NCBI GenBank assembly: GCA_963714155.1
Contig: OY970236.1
Span: forward strand, 434,001-498,000
Length of the DNA: 64,000 nt
Reading direction: 5' to 3'
From: VRUE01 sp963714155
Lineage (GTDB): Bacteria > Actinomycetota > Thermoleophilia > Solirubrobacterales > 70-9
In this document: one piece after another, positions 1 through 9,285 of the stretch
Layout of the letters: each line of letters begins with the position of its first letter
How positions within the stretch are numbered: position 1 is the stretch's first letter
Notes under the pieces: model-generated
Databases searched by the model: none
Told to the model about the DNA's origin: nothing
What the model saw: only the letters and a program-made list of their open reading frames with translations
Made by a program: the position numbers and the translations under genes

Positions 1-1
1 G

Positions 2-991
2 CTCGACAGCCAGCGGCTCGCGGTCAAGACGCTCTTCCGCAACGGCGCCACCTCCTTGCGCGCCCTGCGCGGTCGCCAGGGCGAGCTGGCGGAGCTGATC
101 CGCAACTCCAACGCCGTCTTCAGCACCACGGCGGCCCGGGACCGCGACATCGAAGCGCTCTTCCGCGCCTTCCCCACCTTCCAGGACGAGTCCCGCCTCA
201 CCCTCAACCGCCTCAAGGGCTTCTCGCTCAACGCTGACCCGGTGATGAAGCAGCTCGTCCCGGTCGCCGAAAAGCTCTCGCCGACCCTGATCGCCTTCTC
301 CAATTTGGCGCCGCAGGCGAAGGGCTTCTTCGAAGGTCTCGAACCGGTGATCGATCGCGCCCCGACCGGCTTCCCCGCCGCGCGCAAGCTCTTCCGCGAC
401 GAGTTCCCGCCGCTACTGCGCGCCGTCGATCCGTTCCTGCGCAACCTCAACCCGGTGATCACCGGCCTCGGCCTCTACAAGCACGAGCTGACGGCGACGA
501 TGGCCAACATCGCCGCCATCTCCAACGCCAGGCTGACGAGCGAAAACGCCGACGGCGAACACGTCCACTACCTGCGCGCGATCGGGCCCTTCAGCCCGAA
601 CTCGCTGGCGACGTATCCGAAGCTGACCACGACCAACAGGATCAACGCTTACCCGCAGCCGCTCGCCTCCAAGAGCCTTGCCACCGGCCTGCCCAGCTTC
701 GATACGCGCGCTTGCACCTCCCCCACCGGGAGCACGGTGACGATCAACGAAAAAGCAATCCTTGAAAAAGAAGCCTTCACCGGACGGACCCAGCAGCCCA
801 AAAAGACCGAAGCCGAGAACAAAGTCCTGGCCGAAAAATTCTTCAAAGGCCTGAAGAAATACGCCTTCGCCGAACAGACCGACTCGACCGCGATCCCGGC
901 CCCCAGCTGTTACACGCAGGCGCCCTTCAACCCGATCGGCCGCAGCGGCGCCGCAACGACCTACCAGCACACGTTCGAACAGAGCGAATAG
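2..991 (+). CDS. Mce family (MlaD-like) protein, 3' part of the gene
   Basis: The frame is open from the first bases of the window, so the 5' end lies upstream; about 329 residues remain. Mce proteins are secreted or membrane-anchored subunits of ABC-type lipid/sterol importers; the N-terminal MCE/MlaD domain would be off the window. What remains is the typical long helical part (LAVKTLFRNGATSL, then ALRGRQGELAELIRNSNAVF, LSPTLIAFSNLAPQAKGFFE) followed by a tail with conserved Cys residues (TRACTSP, PSCYTQAPF). The DNA around 740-880 is A-richer than its surroundings. No other mce gene is visible here, so the operon must lie upstream. Family call is fairly safe; the substrate is unknown. Confidence 0.8.
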   Translation, partial: LDSQRLAVKTLFRNGATSLRALRGRQGELAELIRNSNAVFSTTAARDRDIEALFRAFPTFQDESRLTLNRLKGFSLNADPVMKQLVPVAEKLSPTLIAFSNLAPQAKGFFEGLEPVIDRAPTGFPAARKLFRDEFPPLLRAVDPFLRNLNPVITGLGLYKHELTATMANIAAISNARLTSENADGEHVHYLRAIGPFSPNSLATYPKLTTTNRINAYPQPLASKSLATGLPSFDTRACTSPTGSTVTINEKAILEKEAFTGRTQQPKKTEAENKVLAEKFFKGLKKYAFAEQTDSTAIPAPSCYTQAPFNPIGRSGAATTYQHTFEQSE

Positions 992-1102
992 CACCCCGCA
1001 AGGCCGCCGCGCGCGTTTTGACACCGAAGCGTTAGCTGTAGCGCGCCATGCGCGGGTCGCGGCTCGAAAGCCTGTAGCGCATGGCATCTACCTTCAGAGT
1101 GC

Positions 1103-1121
1103 GTAGTGCAAAACACGCTAC
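1103..1121. promoter_or_regulatory. Candidate operator of the MazEF pair
   Basis: Imperfect palindrome CGTAGTGCAAAACACGCTACG immediately before the antitoxin ATG at 1123. Antitoxins of this type usually repress their own promoter by binding such a site. Arms are not perfect, so this is a weak call. Confidence 0.3.
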
Positions 1122-1122
1122 G

Positions 1123-1383
1123 ATGCGCGACATCGCCCCTGCGCCCCCACCCCTCTCACTTCGGCTCGGCCGCGAAGGGGTGCGCGCCCTCGAAGAGCTG
1201 GCCCGCAGCCGGGGGATCGGAAAGGCGGAGGCGGCCCGGCAGGCCATTCTGGAGACCGCTCAGCGAGAGCGAGCACGACGAGGGCTCGCGGCGGAGGCAA
1301 GGCGCCTCATGGCCGACCCCGACTACGTCGACGAGGCACGGGAAGTCAGTGCACTGATGGAGGATCTCCGTGGTCCGGGGTGA
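1123..1383 (+). CDS. Antitoxin-like protein (ribbon-helix-helix type) of a MazEF pair
   Basis: Small 86 aa protein directly ahead of a MazF/PemK-type toxin, overlapping it by 14 bases, the usual antitoxin-toxin layout. The N-terminal half (PLSLRLGREGVRALEELA, then GIGKAEAARQAIL) looks like a ribbon-helix-helix DNA-binding fold: a short beta strand and two helices. The C-terminal acidic part (MADPDYVDEAREVSALMEDL) would be the toxin-binding tail. An in-frame ATG also exists at 1081; I prefer 1123 because an imperfect palindrome (1103-1121) that could be the autoregulatory operator lies just before it. Family assignment rests on context plus the RHH pattern; the start is uncertain. Confidence 0.68.
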   Translation: MRDIAPAPPPLSLRLGREGVRALEELARSRGIGKAEAARQAILETAQRERARRGLAAEARRLMADPDYVDEAREVSALMEDLRGPG

Positions 1384-1687
1384 TGTGCACGCAATCAAGT
1401 TGCCGCGGCGACGGGGTCACGTCCAGCATGGCCCTCGCTACGCGGTCGTCGTCCAAACAGACGATCTGCTGGCGCTCTCGACCGTGGTCGTCTGCCCAAC
1501 CTCCAGCTCGACTCCGCCCGCCACCTTTCACCCTGAGATAGCGGTGGGCGATCAGTCCACGCGGGTGCTGTGCGAGATGGTGGGTGCAGTCGATGCCACT
1601 CGCCTGGGCGATCATGTGGGGCATCTCTCCTTTGACGAGCTGGGATCGATAGACGACGCGCTTGGCTTGGTCCTCGACCTGCGCTGA
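1370..1687 (+). CDS. MazF/PemK-type toxin, mRNA interferase
   Basis: A 105 aa protein of the PemK/MazF/CcdB fold, normally a sequence-specific ribosome-independent endoribonuclease held inactive by its antitoxin. Family signs: RGDVHAIKLPRRRG-HVQHGPRYAVVVQTDDL at the N-terminus (the RGdvw...RP.vVvs pattern), STVVVCPTSSS in the central sheet, and STRVLCEMVGAVD (the residues around the active-site Thr/Ser and D/E). Start is GTG at 1370 with GGAGGA at 1359-1364 and a 5-nt spacer, inside the end of the antitoxin gene, so the pair is translationally coupled. Confidence 0.82.
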   Translation: MVRGDVHAIKLPRRRGHVQHGPRYAVVVQTDDLLALSTVVVCPTSSSTPPATFHPEIAVGDQSTRVLCEMVGAVDATRLGDHVGHLSFDELGSIDDALGLVLDLR

Positions 1688-1825
1688 CGATCGCTTCTGT
1701 TCTCACGCGCGCTCCACTGATCCTTTCCTCTTAATTTGCAAGGACACCTCTCTGGCTCGAGGCCGGCGTTTGATTCTCTTGAGATTCCGCGCGGTTGACG
1801 CCGCCGCGGGCCCTTAACTAAGTCG

Positions 1826-3250
1826 ATGGCCTCCGCTCCCACAGCCCACGTTCCGCCGCAGAACATCGAGGCGGAGGAATCGGTGCTGGGGGCGATGCTG
1901 GTCGCCGAGCCGACCCTGACCCGGGTGATCGACGAGGTGAAGCTGAACGCCGGCGACTTCTACCTCGAGAAGCACGCGGCGATCTTCACCTGCGTCCACG
2001 ATCTCTACGCGGCCTCCAAGCCGGTCGACGAGCTCAGCGTCACCGAGGCGCTGGTGCAGCGCAACCAGATCGAAGAGGCCGGCGGCAAGCACTACGTCTC
2101 CGAGCTCGCTGCCAAGGTCCCCGCTGCCGGCAACGCCAAGCACTACGCCGAGATCGTCCAGCAGAACTCGCTGCTGCGCCGCCTGCTCGGCGCCGGCCAG
2201 CAGATCCAGGGCTGGGTGCACGAGCGCGACGGCGAACCGCGCGAGCTCTCCGAGCGGGCCGAGAAGCTGCTCTTCGACGTCGCCCACAAAGAGCAGGCAA
2301 GCGACTTCAAACTGCTCTCCGAGATCCTCCACGGCGAGGTCGACCGGCTGGAGAAGCTCTCCACCGGTGAGGCGGAACTGACCGGCACGCCCTCCGGCTT
2401 CCGCGACATCGACGCGATCACCGGCGGCTTCCAGGCCGGCAACCTGATCATCGTCGCCGCCCGCCCGGCGATGGGCAAGAGCGCGATCGTCGCCAACATC
2501 GCCGAAAACGTCGCCGTCAAACACAACCAGCCGGTCGCCTTCTTCTCGCTCGAGATGTCCGAGGTCGAGCTGGCCCAGCGCTTCATCGCCTGCCGGGCGC
2601 GGATCTCCGGCGACAAGCTGCGCAAGGGCCAGGTCTCCCAGAAGGACTGGCCGAAGGTGGTGCGGGCCTGCAACGAGCTCGAGCAGGCGCCGCTCTGGTT
2701 CGACGACTCCTCCGACCTCGGCGTGCTCGACCTGCGGGCCAAGGCGCGCCGCCTGCACGCCCAGGAACAGGACAAGGGCGGGCTGGGGCTGATCATCGTC
2801 GACTACCTGCAGCTGATGCGCACCGACGACCCCCGCGCCAACCGCGTCGAGCAGGTCGGCCAGATCAGCCGTGGGCTGAAGATCCTCGCCCGCGAGCTGG
2901 AGGTGCCGGTGCTGGCGATCTCCCAGCTCTCGCGCGCCCCCGAGCAGCGCCACCCGCCGAAGCCGATGCTCTCCGACCTGCGCGAATCGGGGAACCTCGA
3001 GCAGGACGCCGACGTCGTCGCCTTCCTCTTCCGCGAGGACTACTACCGCGACCCCGAAGACGAGCCCGACGGCCTCGCCGACCTGATCATCGCCAAGCAT
3101 AGGAACGGCCCAATCGCCTCACCGAAGCTGGTCTTCCTCGACCGCTTCCCCAAGTTCGCCGACTACGCCGGCCAGGACCAGCCGATCGAACAGCCCGTCG
3201 GTGAGGGCCCGCCGATCGATGACGCGGCCGCCGTCGGGCCGGAGTTCTAG
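1826..3250 (+). CDS. dnaB: Replicative DNA helicase DnaB
   Basis: 474 aa, full length for the family. The N-terminal helical domain (QNIEAEESVLGAML...) binds primase, followed by a linker and a RecA-like ATPase. Walker A is ARPAMGKSA at about 212-220; Walker B lies in LGLIIVDYLQLM; DLRESGNLEQDADVV and LIIAKHRNGP are the conserved H3/H4 and arginine-finger regions. No intein. It unwinds DNA at the fork as a hexamer. Start ATG at 1826. The next gene, a loader-type ATPase, begins one base after the stop, so the two are probably made together. Confidence 0.97.
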   Translation: MASAPTAHVPPQNIEAEESVLGAMLVAEPTLTRVIDEVKLNAGDFYLEKHAAIFTCVHDLYAASKPVDELSVTEALVQRNQIEEAGGKHYVSELAAKVPAAGNAKHYAEIVQQNSLLRRLLGAGQQIQGWVHERDGEPRELSERAEKLLFDVAHKEQASDFKLLSEILHGEVDRLEKLSTGEAELTGTPSGFRDIDAITGGFQAGNLIIVAARPAMGKSAIVANIAENVAVKHNQPVAFFSLEMSEVELAQRFIACRARISGDKLRKGQVSQKDWPKVVRACNELEQAPLWFDDSSDLGVLDLRAKARRLHAQEQDKGGLGLIIVDYLQLMRTDDPRANRVEQVGQISRGLKILARELEVPVLAISQLSRAPEQRHPPKPMLSDLRESGNLEQDADVVAFLFREDYYRDPEDEPDGLADLIIAKHRNGPIASPKLVFLDRFPKFADYAGQDQPIEQPVGEGPPIDDAAAVGPEF

Positions 3251-3979
3251 ATGGCGATCGCCCGCAGCGAGCCCTTCCGCGAAGTCGCCTGCCCGCTCGG
3301 GGTCTGCGACGGCTCCGGCTGGATCCTCGGCCCCGAAGACGTGGCGCGTGAATGCGAGTGCCGCGCGCCGCGGCTCAAACGCGGTCGCATCCGCGGGGTT
3401 GCCTCCGTGATCCCGCCGCGCTACCGCGGCGTCTCCTTCGACCGCCCACCGGTCTCCGACATGGTGCGCGACTTGCAGACCAAGGCCGCGGTCGCTGACG
3501 TGCGCGGCTTCGTCGACGAGCTCGAGCAGCGACTGGACGCGGGTCGGGGCCTGTGGCTCTTCGGCGACACCGGTACCGGCAAGACGACGCTGGCGATGCT
3601 GGTCTCGAAGATGGCCCTGGAGGCGGGCCACTCGGTGGCGATCTACTCGCTGCCGAAGCTGCTCGCCCGCATTCGCCGCACCTACGACTCCGAGCCTGGC
3701 GGCGACTCCTACCTCGCTTTCTTCGAGCGGCTGACCTCCGTTGACCTGCTCCACATCGACGACCTCGGCGCCGAGAAACGCAGCGACTGGGTGCTCGAGC
3801 AGCTCTACGCGCTGATCAACGAGCGCTACGAGGCGCAGCGCTCGGTCTTGGTCACGACCAACCTGCCGCACGAGGAGCTCGAGGAGCAGATCGGCAGCCG
3901 CACCGTCTCGCGCCTGAGCCAGATCTGCGACGAGGTGCCGCTCTTCGGCGACGATCGTCGCTACGGCAAGGTCGCCTAG
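3251..3979 (+). CDS. DnaC/DnaI-like helicase-loader ATPase
   Basis: 242 aa AAA+ protein of the DnaC/DnaI/IstB group. Walker A GDTGTGKT at about 105-112, Walker B in VDLLHIDDLGAEK, sensor-1 in SVLVTTNLPHEEL. The N-terminus has cysteines at about 14, 19, 35 and 37 (CPLGVC and ECEC), consistent with a small zinc site as in DnaI-type loaders. Its ATG directly abuts the dnaB stop, strongly suggesting that its client is this DnaB. IstB of transposons is the main alternative, but no transposase is nearby. Confidence 0.85.
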   Translation: MAIARSEPFREVACPLGVCDGSGWILGPEDVARECECRAPRLKRGRIRGVASVIPPRYRGVSFDRPPVSDMVRDLQTKAAVADVRGFVDELEQRLDAGRGLWLFGDTGTGKTTLAMLVSKMALEAGHSVAIYSLPKLLARIRRTYDSEPGGDSYLAFFERLTSVDLLHIDDLGAEKRSDWVLEQLYALINERYEAQRSVLVTTNLPHEELEEQIGSRTVSRLSQICDEVPLFGDDRRYGKVA

Positions 3980-3995
3980 CTGTAGCGACAGCTAG
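3976..3995. repeat. Short hairpin at the end of the dnaB-loader pair
   Basis: Eight-bp perfect stem CTAGCTGT/ACAGCTAG with loop AGCG; it includes the loader stop codon. There is no T-run, so it is a weak terminator candidate or mRNA 3'-end stabiliser before purA. Confidence 0.35.
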
Positions 3996-4023
3996 CCGCC
4001 CGACCCGCCACAATGCCCCGGTC

Positions 4024-5367
<1,344 letters not shown>

Positions 5368-5388
<21 letters not shown>

Positions 5389-6108
5389 GAGCGCCGAGAC
5401 CTTCCAGGTTCCGTCCTCATTCGTCAGCGGCATCGCGTAGACGGTCTGGTCAGCACCGCGATAGACCAGGAAGCCCTGCTCGTCGTCGTGTCGGAAGCTG
5501 CCGGCATCGACGCTGGTGATTTCGCGCTGAACCGCCGCCGGCAGGGGCCGGGTGAAGGCCTCGAGGATCGGTGCGCAGCCGGCGCCCTTGAACTCGGGTG
5601 ACTGCGCGGTGAGCTGTTCGAGCTGTTCGATGTTTCCCGTGGAGAGGTAGGAGCAGGCGGTATCCCACTTTTCTTCAGCCCGCGCGACGTAGAAGCTGTG
5701 GACGATTTCCGCCACCTCCTGCAGTTCCGATTCATCGCCCTCGTCGCCGAATTCCTGGATGCTGTTGTCGCCGCCTTTGGTGCGGAACTGCTCCGAGCCG
5801 CCGCCCGAGACCTCTAGCGGAGCGGCGACGTTCTTCGAGCCCGCGCCCTCGCCACCGCTCCCATGGCTCTGCGACTGGTCGTTCCCGGACTGGCCCTGAT
5901 CCTCACCACCGTCCGCTTCGGGTCGTGAGGAATCCTGGGAGTTGCCGTCGGCGCTCGCCGTGGGCCCACTCGCCGTCGAACTACCGGTGGTGGCTGCCTC
6001 GCTCGAGTTGCTCGAATCCGAGTCGGAGCCGCCGCACGCAGCGAGCAGGGCGGCGACAAGCAGAGCAGCAGTGAGAGCCGCAAATGGCCGTGTCCCCTCC
6101 CTGATCAC
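5368..6108 (-). CDS. Predicted lipoprotein, NTF2-like family (paralogue 1 of 4)
   Basis: 246 aa from the GTG at 6108. Lipoprotein signal peptide (ALTAALLVAALLAAC with Cys as lipid site), a long Ser/Thr/Gly/Asp linker, then a ~130 aa domain starting FGDEGDESELQEV. The domain contains W-DTACSYLS, GCAPILEAF and VYAMPLTNEDGTWKV, which recur in the genes at 6141, 37423 and 40586. Size and pattern suggest a small alpha+beta cone domain of the NTF2/SnoaL type; no function is known. An upstream frame extension to 6180 exists but lacks signal-peptide logic. TACAAT lies 8 nt upstream of GTG, suggesting a leaderless mRNA. Confidence 0.75.
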
Positions 6109-6116
6109 CGCTGGCG

Positions 6117-6122
6117 ATTGTA
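6117..6122 (-). promoter_or_regulatory. -10 box of a leaderless promoter (lipoprotein 1)
   Basis: TACAAT on the minus strand, 8 nt before the GTG start at 6108; no clear -35. Nearly identical spacing is seen at 6674-6679 for the next paralogue. Confidence 0.5.
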
Positions 6123-6140
6123 TTCGATCGCCTTGGTTGC

Positions 6141-6665
6141 TCAGCCCAGGCGCTGAGGCGAGAGCGCCGCGACCCGCCACTCCTCGCCCTGCTTGTCCAG
6201 CGGCATCGCGTAGACGACGTCCTCTGACCCGAAGTAGATGAGGTAGCCCTTCGTGCCCTGCTGGCGCAGGCTGCCTCCCTCGATCTCCGCTGCCTCCTTC
6301 TTTTCTTCTGGCGAGAGGACAACAAAGGCTTCGAGGAAGGCGGGGCAGGACGGGTCCTTGAGCCCGGTCGAAGTAGTTGCCAGGCGTTCGAGTTTGTCGA
6401 GCATCGGCTTCGAGAGCAGGTCACAGGTTGCCTCCCAGTCTTCCTCGGAATGGACAGCGAAGAAGTCATTCACCGTCGCGTCGACTTCCTCGAGTTCGGA
6501 CTCGCTGCCCTCCTCGCCGAAATCGAGCAGCGGGCTCTTGGTCTGGCCGCGGAACTGATCCGAGCCGCTGCTCGAGCCGGAGTCGCCGCAGGCGCCAAGA
6601 AGAGCAGCCGCCAGCACTGCGACGACGAGGACCGCAAGTGGCCTTGCCCGCTCGCTCCTGCTCAT
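6141..6665 (-). CDS. Predicted lipoprotein, NTF2-like family (paralogue 2 of 4)
   Basis: 174 aa. Signal peptide with lipobox LLGAC, a short linker and the same C-terminal domain as its neighbour: FGEEGSESELEEVDATV, W-EATCDLLSKPMLDKLERL, CPAFLEAF, and VYAMPLDKQGEEWRVAALS. It is therefore a tandem paralogue with a much shorter linker. ATG at 6665 is preceded by TACAAT at 8 nt, as for the gene at 5368, so each has its own promoter. Expected to be anchored in the outer leaflet of the cytoplasmic membrane. Function unknown. Confidence 0.8.
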   Translation of the reverse strand: MSRSERARPLAVLVVAVLAAALLGACGDSGSSSGSDQFRGQTKSPLLDFGEEGSESELEEVDATVNDFFAVHSEEDWEATCDLLSKPMLDKLERLATTSTGLKDPSCPAFLEAFVVLSPEEKKEAAEIEGGSLRQQGTKGYLIYFGSEDVVYAMPLDKQGEEWRVAALSPQRLG

Positions 6666-6673
6666 CGGCGGGG

Positions 6674-6679
6674 ATTGTA
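6674..6679 (-). promoter_or_regulatory. -10 box of a leaderless promoter (lipoprotein 2)
   Basis: TACAAT on the minus strand, 8 nt before ATG 6665. Confidence 0.5.
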
Positions 6680-6753
6680 TTGGCGCGCTTCTCGTGGAGA
6701 CGCCGGGGTACAGAAAGGTCGCGCGACCGCGCCTCGTCCTCTACAGTCTGGGA

Positions 6754-7443
6754 GTGGCTTCAGGTAGACGCACGGCTAGGCTGAGCGAGCGGCTGCCAAG
6801 GGGCCGGCACGGGTTGCCGAGGGAGGCCGTGACGGAGTCCCAACGCACCCGCATCCTGCAGGCGATGATCGAGGTCGTCTCCGAGCGCGGCTATCCAGAG
6901 ACGCGGGTGGTCGACGTGATCGGCGTCGCCGGTGTCTCCCGCAAGACCTTCTACGAACTCTTCTCCTCCAAGGAGGACTGCTTCCTCGCCACCTACGACG
7001 TCTTGCTCGGCAACTTGCTGGGCGACACCGCCCGCGGCTTTGAATCCAAGCCGGGCCTGCCCTGGGCGGAGCGCGTCGCAGCCGGCCTCGGCGAGCTGCT
7101 CAAACACCTCGCCGAGCATCCCGATGAGGCGCGCTTCGCGATCGTCGAGGTCCTCGCCGCGGGGCCCAAGGCACTGGCCCGCCGCGACGCGGCCCTGCGC
7201 CAGTTCACCGGCTTTCTCGATGCCGGCCGCGCCGAGACCTCGGTCGAGCTGCCAGGCATCACCTCGCTCTCGCTGGCGGGCGGCATCAACGAGCTGCTCT
7301 ACAGCGAGATTCTGCACGGCGCCGCCGCGCGCTTGCCGAGCCGCCTGCCCGACCTGATGTTCTGGATCACCCTGCCCTTTCTCGGTCCCGAGGGCGCGGC
7401 CGAGGAGCGCGAGCGCACCCGGCTTTCGATGCTGGAGAGCTGA
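6754..7443 (+). CDS. TetR-family transcriptional regulator
   Basis: 229 aa from GTG 6754 (an in-frame GTG at 6694 would add 20 residues). The N-terminal TetR HTH is clear: RTRILQAMIEVVSERGYPETRVVDVIGVAGVSRKTFYELFSSKEDCF, with the recognition helix VSRKTFYELF. The C-terminal ligand/dimer domain is unassigned. The pre-HTH segment LPRGRHGLPREAV is shared with the TetR at 42276 (LPPGPHGLPPELV), so the two are close relatives, and both stand ahead of secreted-protein genes. TACAGT at 6742-6747, 6 nt before GTG, fits a leaderless start. Confidence 0.9.
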   Translation: MASGRRTARLSERLPRGRHGLPREAVTESQRTRILQAMIEVVSERGYPETRVVDVIGVAGVSRKTFYELFSSKEDCFLATYDVLLGNLLGDTARGFESKPGLPWAERVAAGLGELLKHLAEHPDEARFAIVEVLAAGPKALARRDAALRQFTGFLDAGRAETSVELPGITSLSLAGGINELLYSEILHGAAARLPSRLPDLMFWITLPFLGPEGAAEERERTRLSMLES

Positions 7444-7469
7444 GCGGCCGCTTGCAAGGCCGCTCTTTT
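7442..7469 (+). terminator. Rho-independent terminator after the TetR gene
   Basis: Perfect 8-bp stem GAGCGGCC/GGCCGCTC, 8-nt loop, then TTTT; it begins inside the TetR stop codon. Confidence 0.8.
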
Positions 7470-7592
7470 CCGTGAATGTCGGGGTTTATCTAGATTGCGA
7501 GACTGGTAGTTTGGGAATTGGAGGGATAGACCAAGGCTTTCGATGGCCGGGGCTGCTGAAGGCCGGGCCGCAAAAGGAGAGAGATACAGCAC

Positions 7593-8360
7593 ATGCGCAA
7601 GCGTTTGATCACGACACTGGCCCTCGGGGCGGCACTAGCCGTCGCGGTGGCGGGCATCGCTACGGCGGAGAAACCCACCATCGTCCAAGCCGGAAACCTG
7701 AAGTTGACCCTGAACGGCGGCTTCAGTCCGAAGGCGCTGCCGAAGAGCGGCAAGCCGGCCCCAATCAGTCTCAACGTCAGCGGCAAGATCCAAACCGTCG
7801 ACGGCACTCATATTCCGGCCGTGAAGGAAATCATCGTCGAAACCGACAAGAACGGCTCGATCGACGTCAAGGGCCTGCCCAAGTGCACCTCGGGCAAACT
7901 GCAGGCGCAGGACACCGCGCACGCGGAAGCCATCTGCAAGACGGCGATCATCGGCGAAGGCAAGACCAACGTCGAGGTCGAATTCCCCGAACAGGCGCCG
8001 TTCATCGCCAAAAGTAAGCTGATCGCCTTCAACGGCGGCACCAGCGGCGGCAAGACGACGATCTACATCCACGCCTACCTGAGCTCCCCGGTCTCGGCGG
8101 CGGTCGTCACCACGGTCAAAATCTCGAAAATCAGCAACGGCCGCTACGGCACCAAGTCGGTCGCCTCGATTCCGAAGATCGCCGGCGGCTACGGCTCGGC
8201 AAAGGAATTCGAACTGAAGTTCGACCGCGGCTTCAAAAACACACCGTTCCTCTTCGCCAACTGCCCGGACGGCCACCTGAACGCGAAGGCCACCTCGGTC
8301 TTCACCGACGGCACGAAGCTCGTCGGCAGCTTCGTCCGCTCCTGCACCCCGAAGGGCTGA
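7593..8360 (+). CDS. Exported protein of a five-member local family (member 1)
   Basis: 255 aa with a signal peptide (LITTLALGAALAVAVAGIATA). The mature part follows a pattern seen in five genes here: FSPKALPKSGKPAPISLNVSG, an IIVETDKNGSIDVKGLP segment, a Cys pair (KCTSGKLQAQ, AEAICKTAIIGEG), then FPEQAPF, AFNGG, IHAYLSS and a C-terminal SFVRSC. Relatives: the broken gene at 8481 and those at 35931, 41432 and 51383. RBS AAAGGAGAGAG precedes ATG. I know no functional name for the family; probably a beta-rich secreted domain with one or two disulfides. Confidence 0.82.
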   Translation: MRKRLITTLALGAALAVAVAGIATAEKPTIVQAGNLKLTLNGGFSPKALPKSGKPAPISLNVSGKIQTVDGTHIPAVKEIIVETDKNGSIDVKGLPKCTSGKLQAQDTAHAEAICKTAIIGEGKTNVEVEFPEQAPFIAKSKLIAFNGGTSGGKTTIYIHAYLSSPVSAAVVTTVKISKISNGRYGTKSVASIPKIAGGYGSAKEFELKFDRGFKNTPFLFANCPDGHLNAKATSVFTDGTKLVGSFVRSCTPKG

Positions 8361-8393
8361 ACACAGCGCTTTAACTCAGGACGAAATAGGGGA

Positions 8394-8423
8394 AGAAAGG
8401 GCGGCCAGCGGGCCGCCCTTTCT
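8394..8423 (+). terminator. Strong rho-independent terminator
   Basis: Perfect 13-bp stem AGAAAGGGCGGCC/GGCCGCCCTTTCT with a 4-nt loop AGCG, following the gene that ends at 8360. The A/T flanks make it usable in both directions. Confidence 0.88.
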
Positions 8424-8480
8424 TTGCCTCAACACAAACTAAATAGTCGGCCCGCTTTTGGTACTGGTAAGTTCTTCTCG

Positions 8481-9262
8481 ATGAGTAGGCGCCTGGCCCT
8501 CACCCTCTTCGCCGCCGCCCTACTTGCCTGCACCGCCGCCGGATTCGCAATCGCAAAGGGAGAAAACCCTTTATCGTCACGGTTGGAAACCTGAGGATCA
8601 CGGCCAACGGGAATTTCAGCCCGACGAAGCTGCCGAGGAACAAATTGGCGCCGATCAAGCTGAACCTGAGCGGCAAGATCGAGACCCTTGACCACACGCA
8701 CCCTCCGGCAATCCAGGAAGTCATGATCGAAACCGACAAGAACGGGGCGATCAACGCAAAGGGCCTGCCCGTCTGCACTTCGGGCAAACTGCAGGCGCAG
8801 ACCAGCGCCAAGGCCAGGGCGATTTGCGAATCAGCCCTGATCGGCGAGGGCAGGACCGACGTTGAGGTCGAATTCCCCGAACAGCCGCCCTTCATCGCGA
8901 AAAGTGAAGTGCTCGCCTTCAACGGCGGCGTCAAGGGAGGCACGACAAAGGTCTTCGTCCACGCCTACCTGAGCTCGCCGGTCTCGGCGGCGGTCGTCGT
9001 CCCAGTGACGGTCTCCAAGGTCAAAAACGGCCGCTACGGCCTCAAGACGGTGGCCAAGATTCCCAAGATCGCGGGTGGCTATGGCTCGCCGGTGAGCTTC
9101 AGCCTCAAGGTCGACCGCAAGTTCACCTACAAGGGCAAGCAGCAGAGCTATCTCCTCGCCAAGTGCCCCGATGGCCACCTCAACGCAAAGGGCGTGGGTG
9201 TGTTCAGCGGCTCCCTTCGCCTGGCGGGCAGCTTGATCAGGACCTGTACGCCGACGGGCTGA
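8481..9262 (+). pseudogene. Exported family member 2, frameshifted
   Basis: ATG at 8481 starts a good signal peptide (RRLALTLFAAALLACTAAGFAIA) that runs out of frame after AKGEN. The family sequence resumes one frame over at 8564 (KPFIVTVGNLRITANGNFSPTKLPRN) and is intact to 9262. One additional A in the run GAAAAC at 8562-8567 would restore a 261-residue protein closely matching the gene at 7593. Either a real null allele or a base-calling error in a homopolymer. Without repair, only a TTG start at 8645 is available and would lack the signal peptide. No good RBS precedes 8481. The downstream part shows no further damage, so loss, if real, is recent. Confidence 0.75.
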
Positions 9263-9285
9263 CGGCGCCTCGGAAGGCTCCGCGC

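Noticed and set aside
1814..3100. Long open frame on the minus strand opposite dnaB
   Set aside because: Residues are Val/Leu/Gly/Asp-rich nonsense typical of antisense frames of high-GC genes; dnaB is unmistakable.
3251..3979. IstB of an IS21-type transposon
   Set aside because: Same ATPase family, but no istA, no terminal repeats, and it abuts dnaB.
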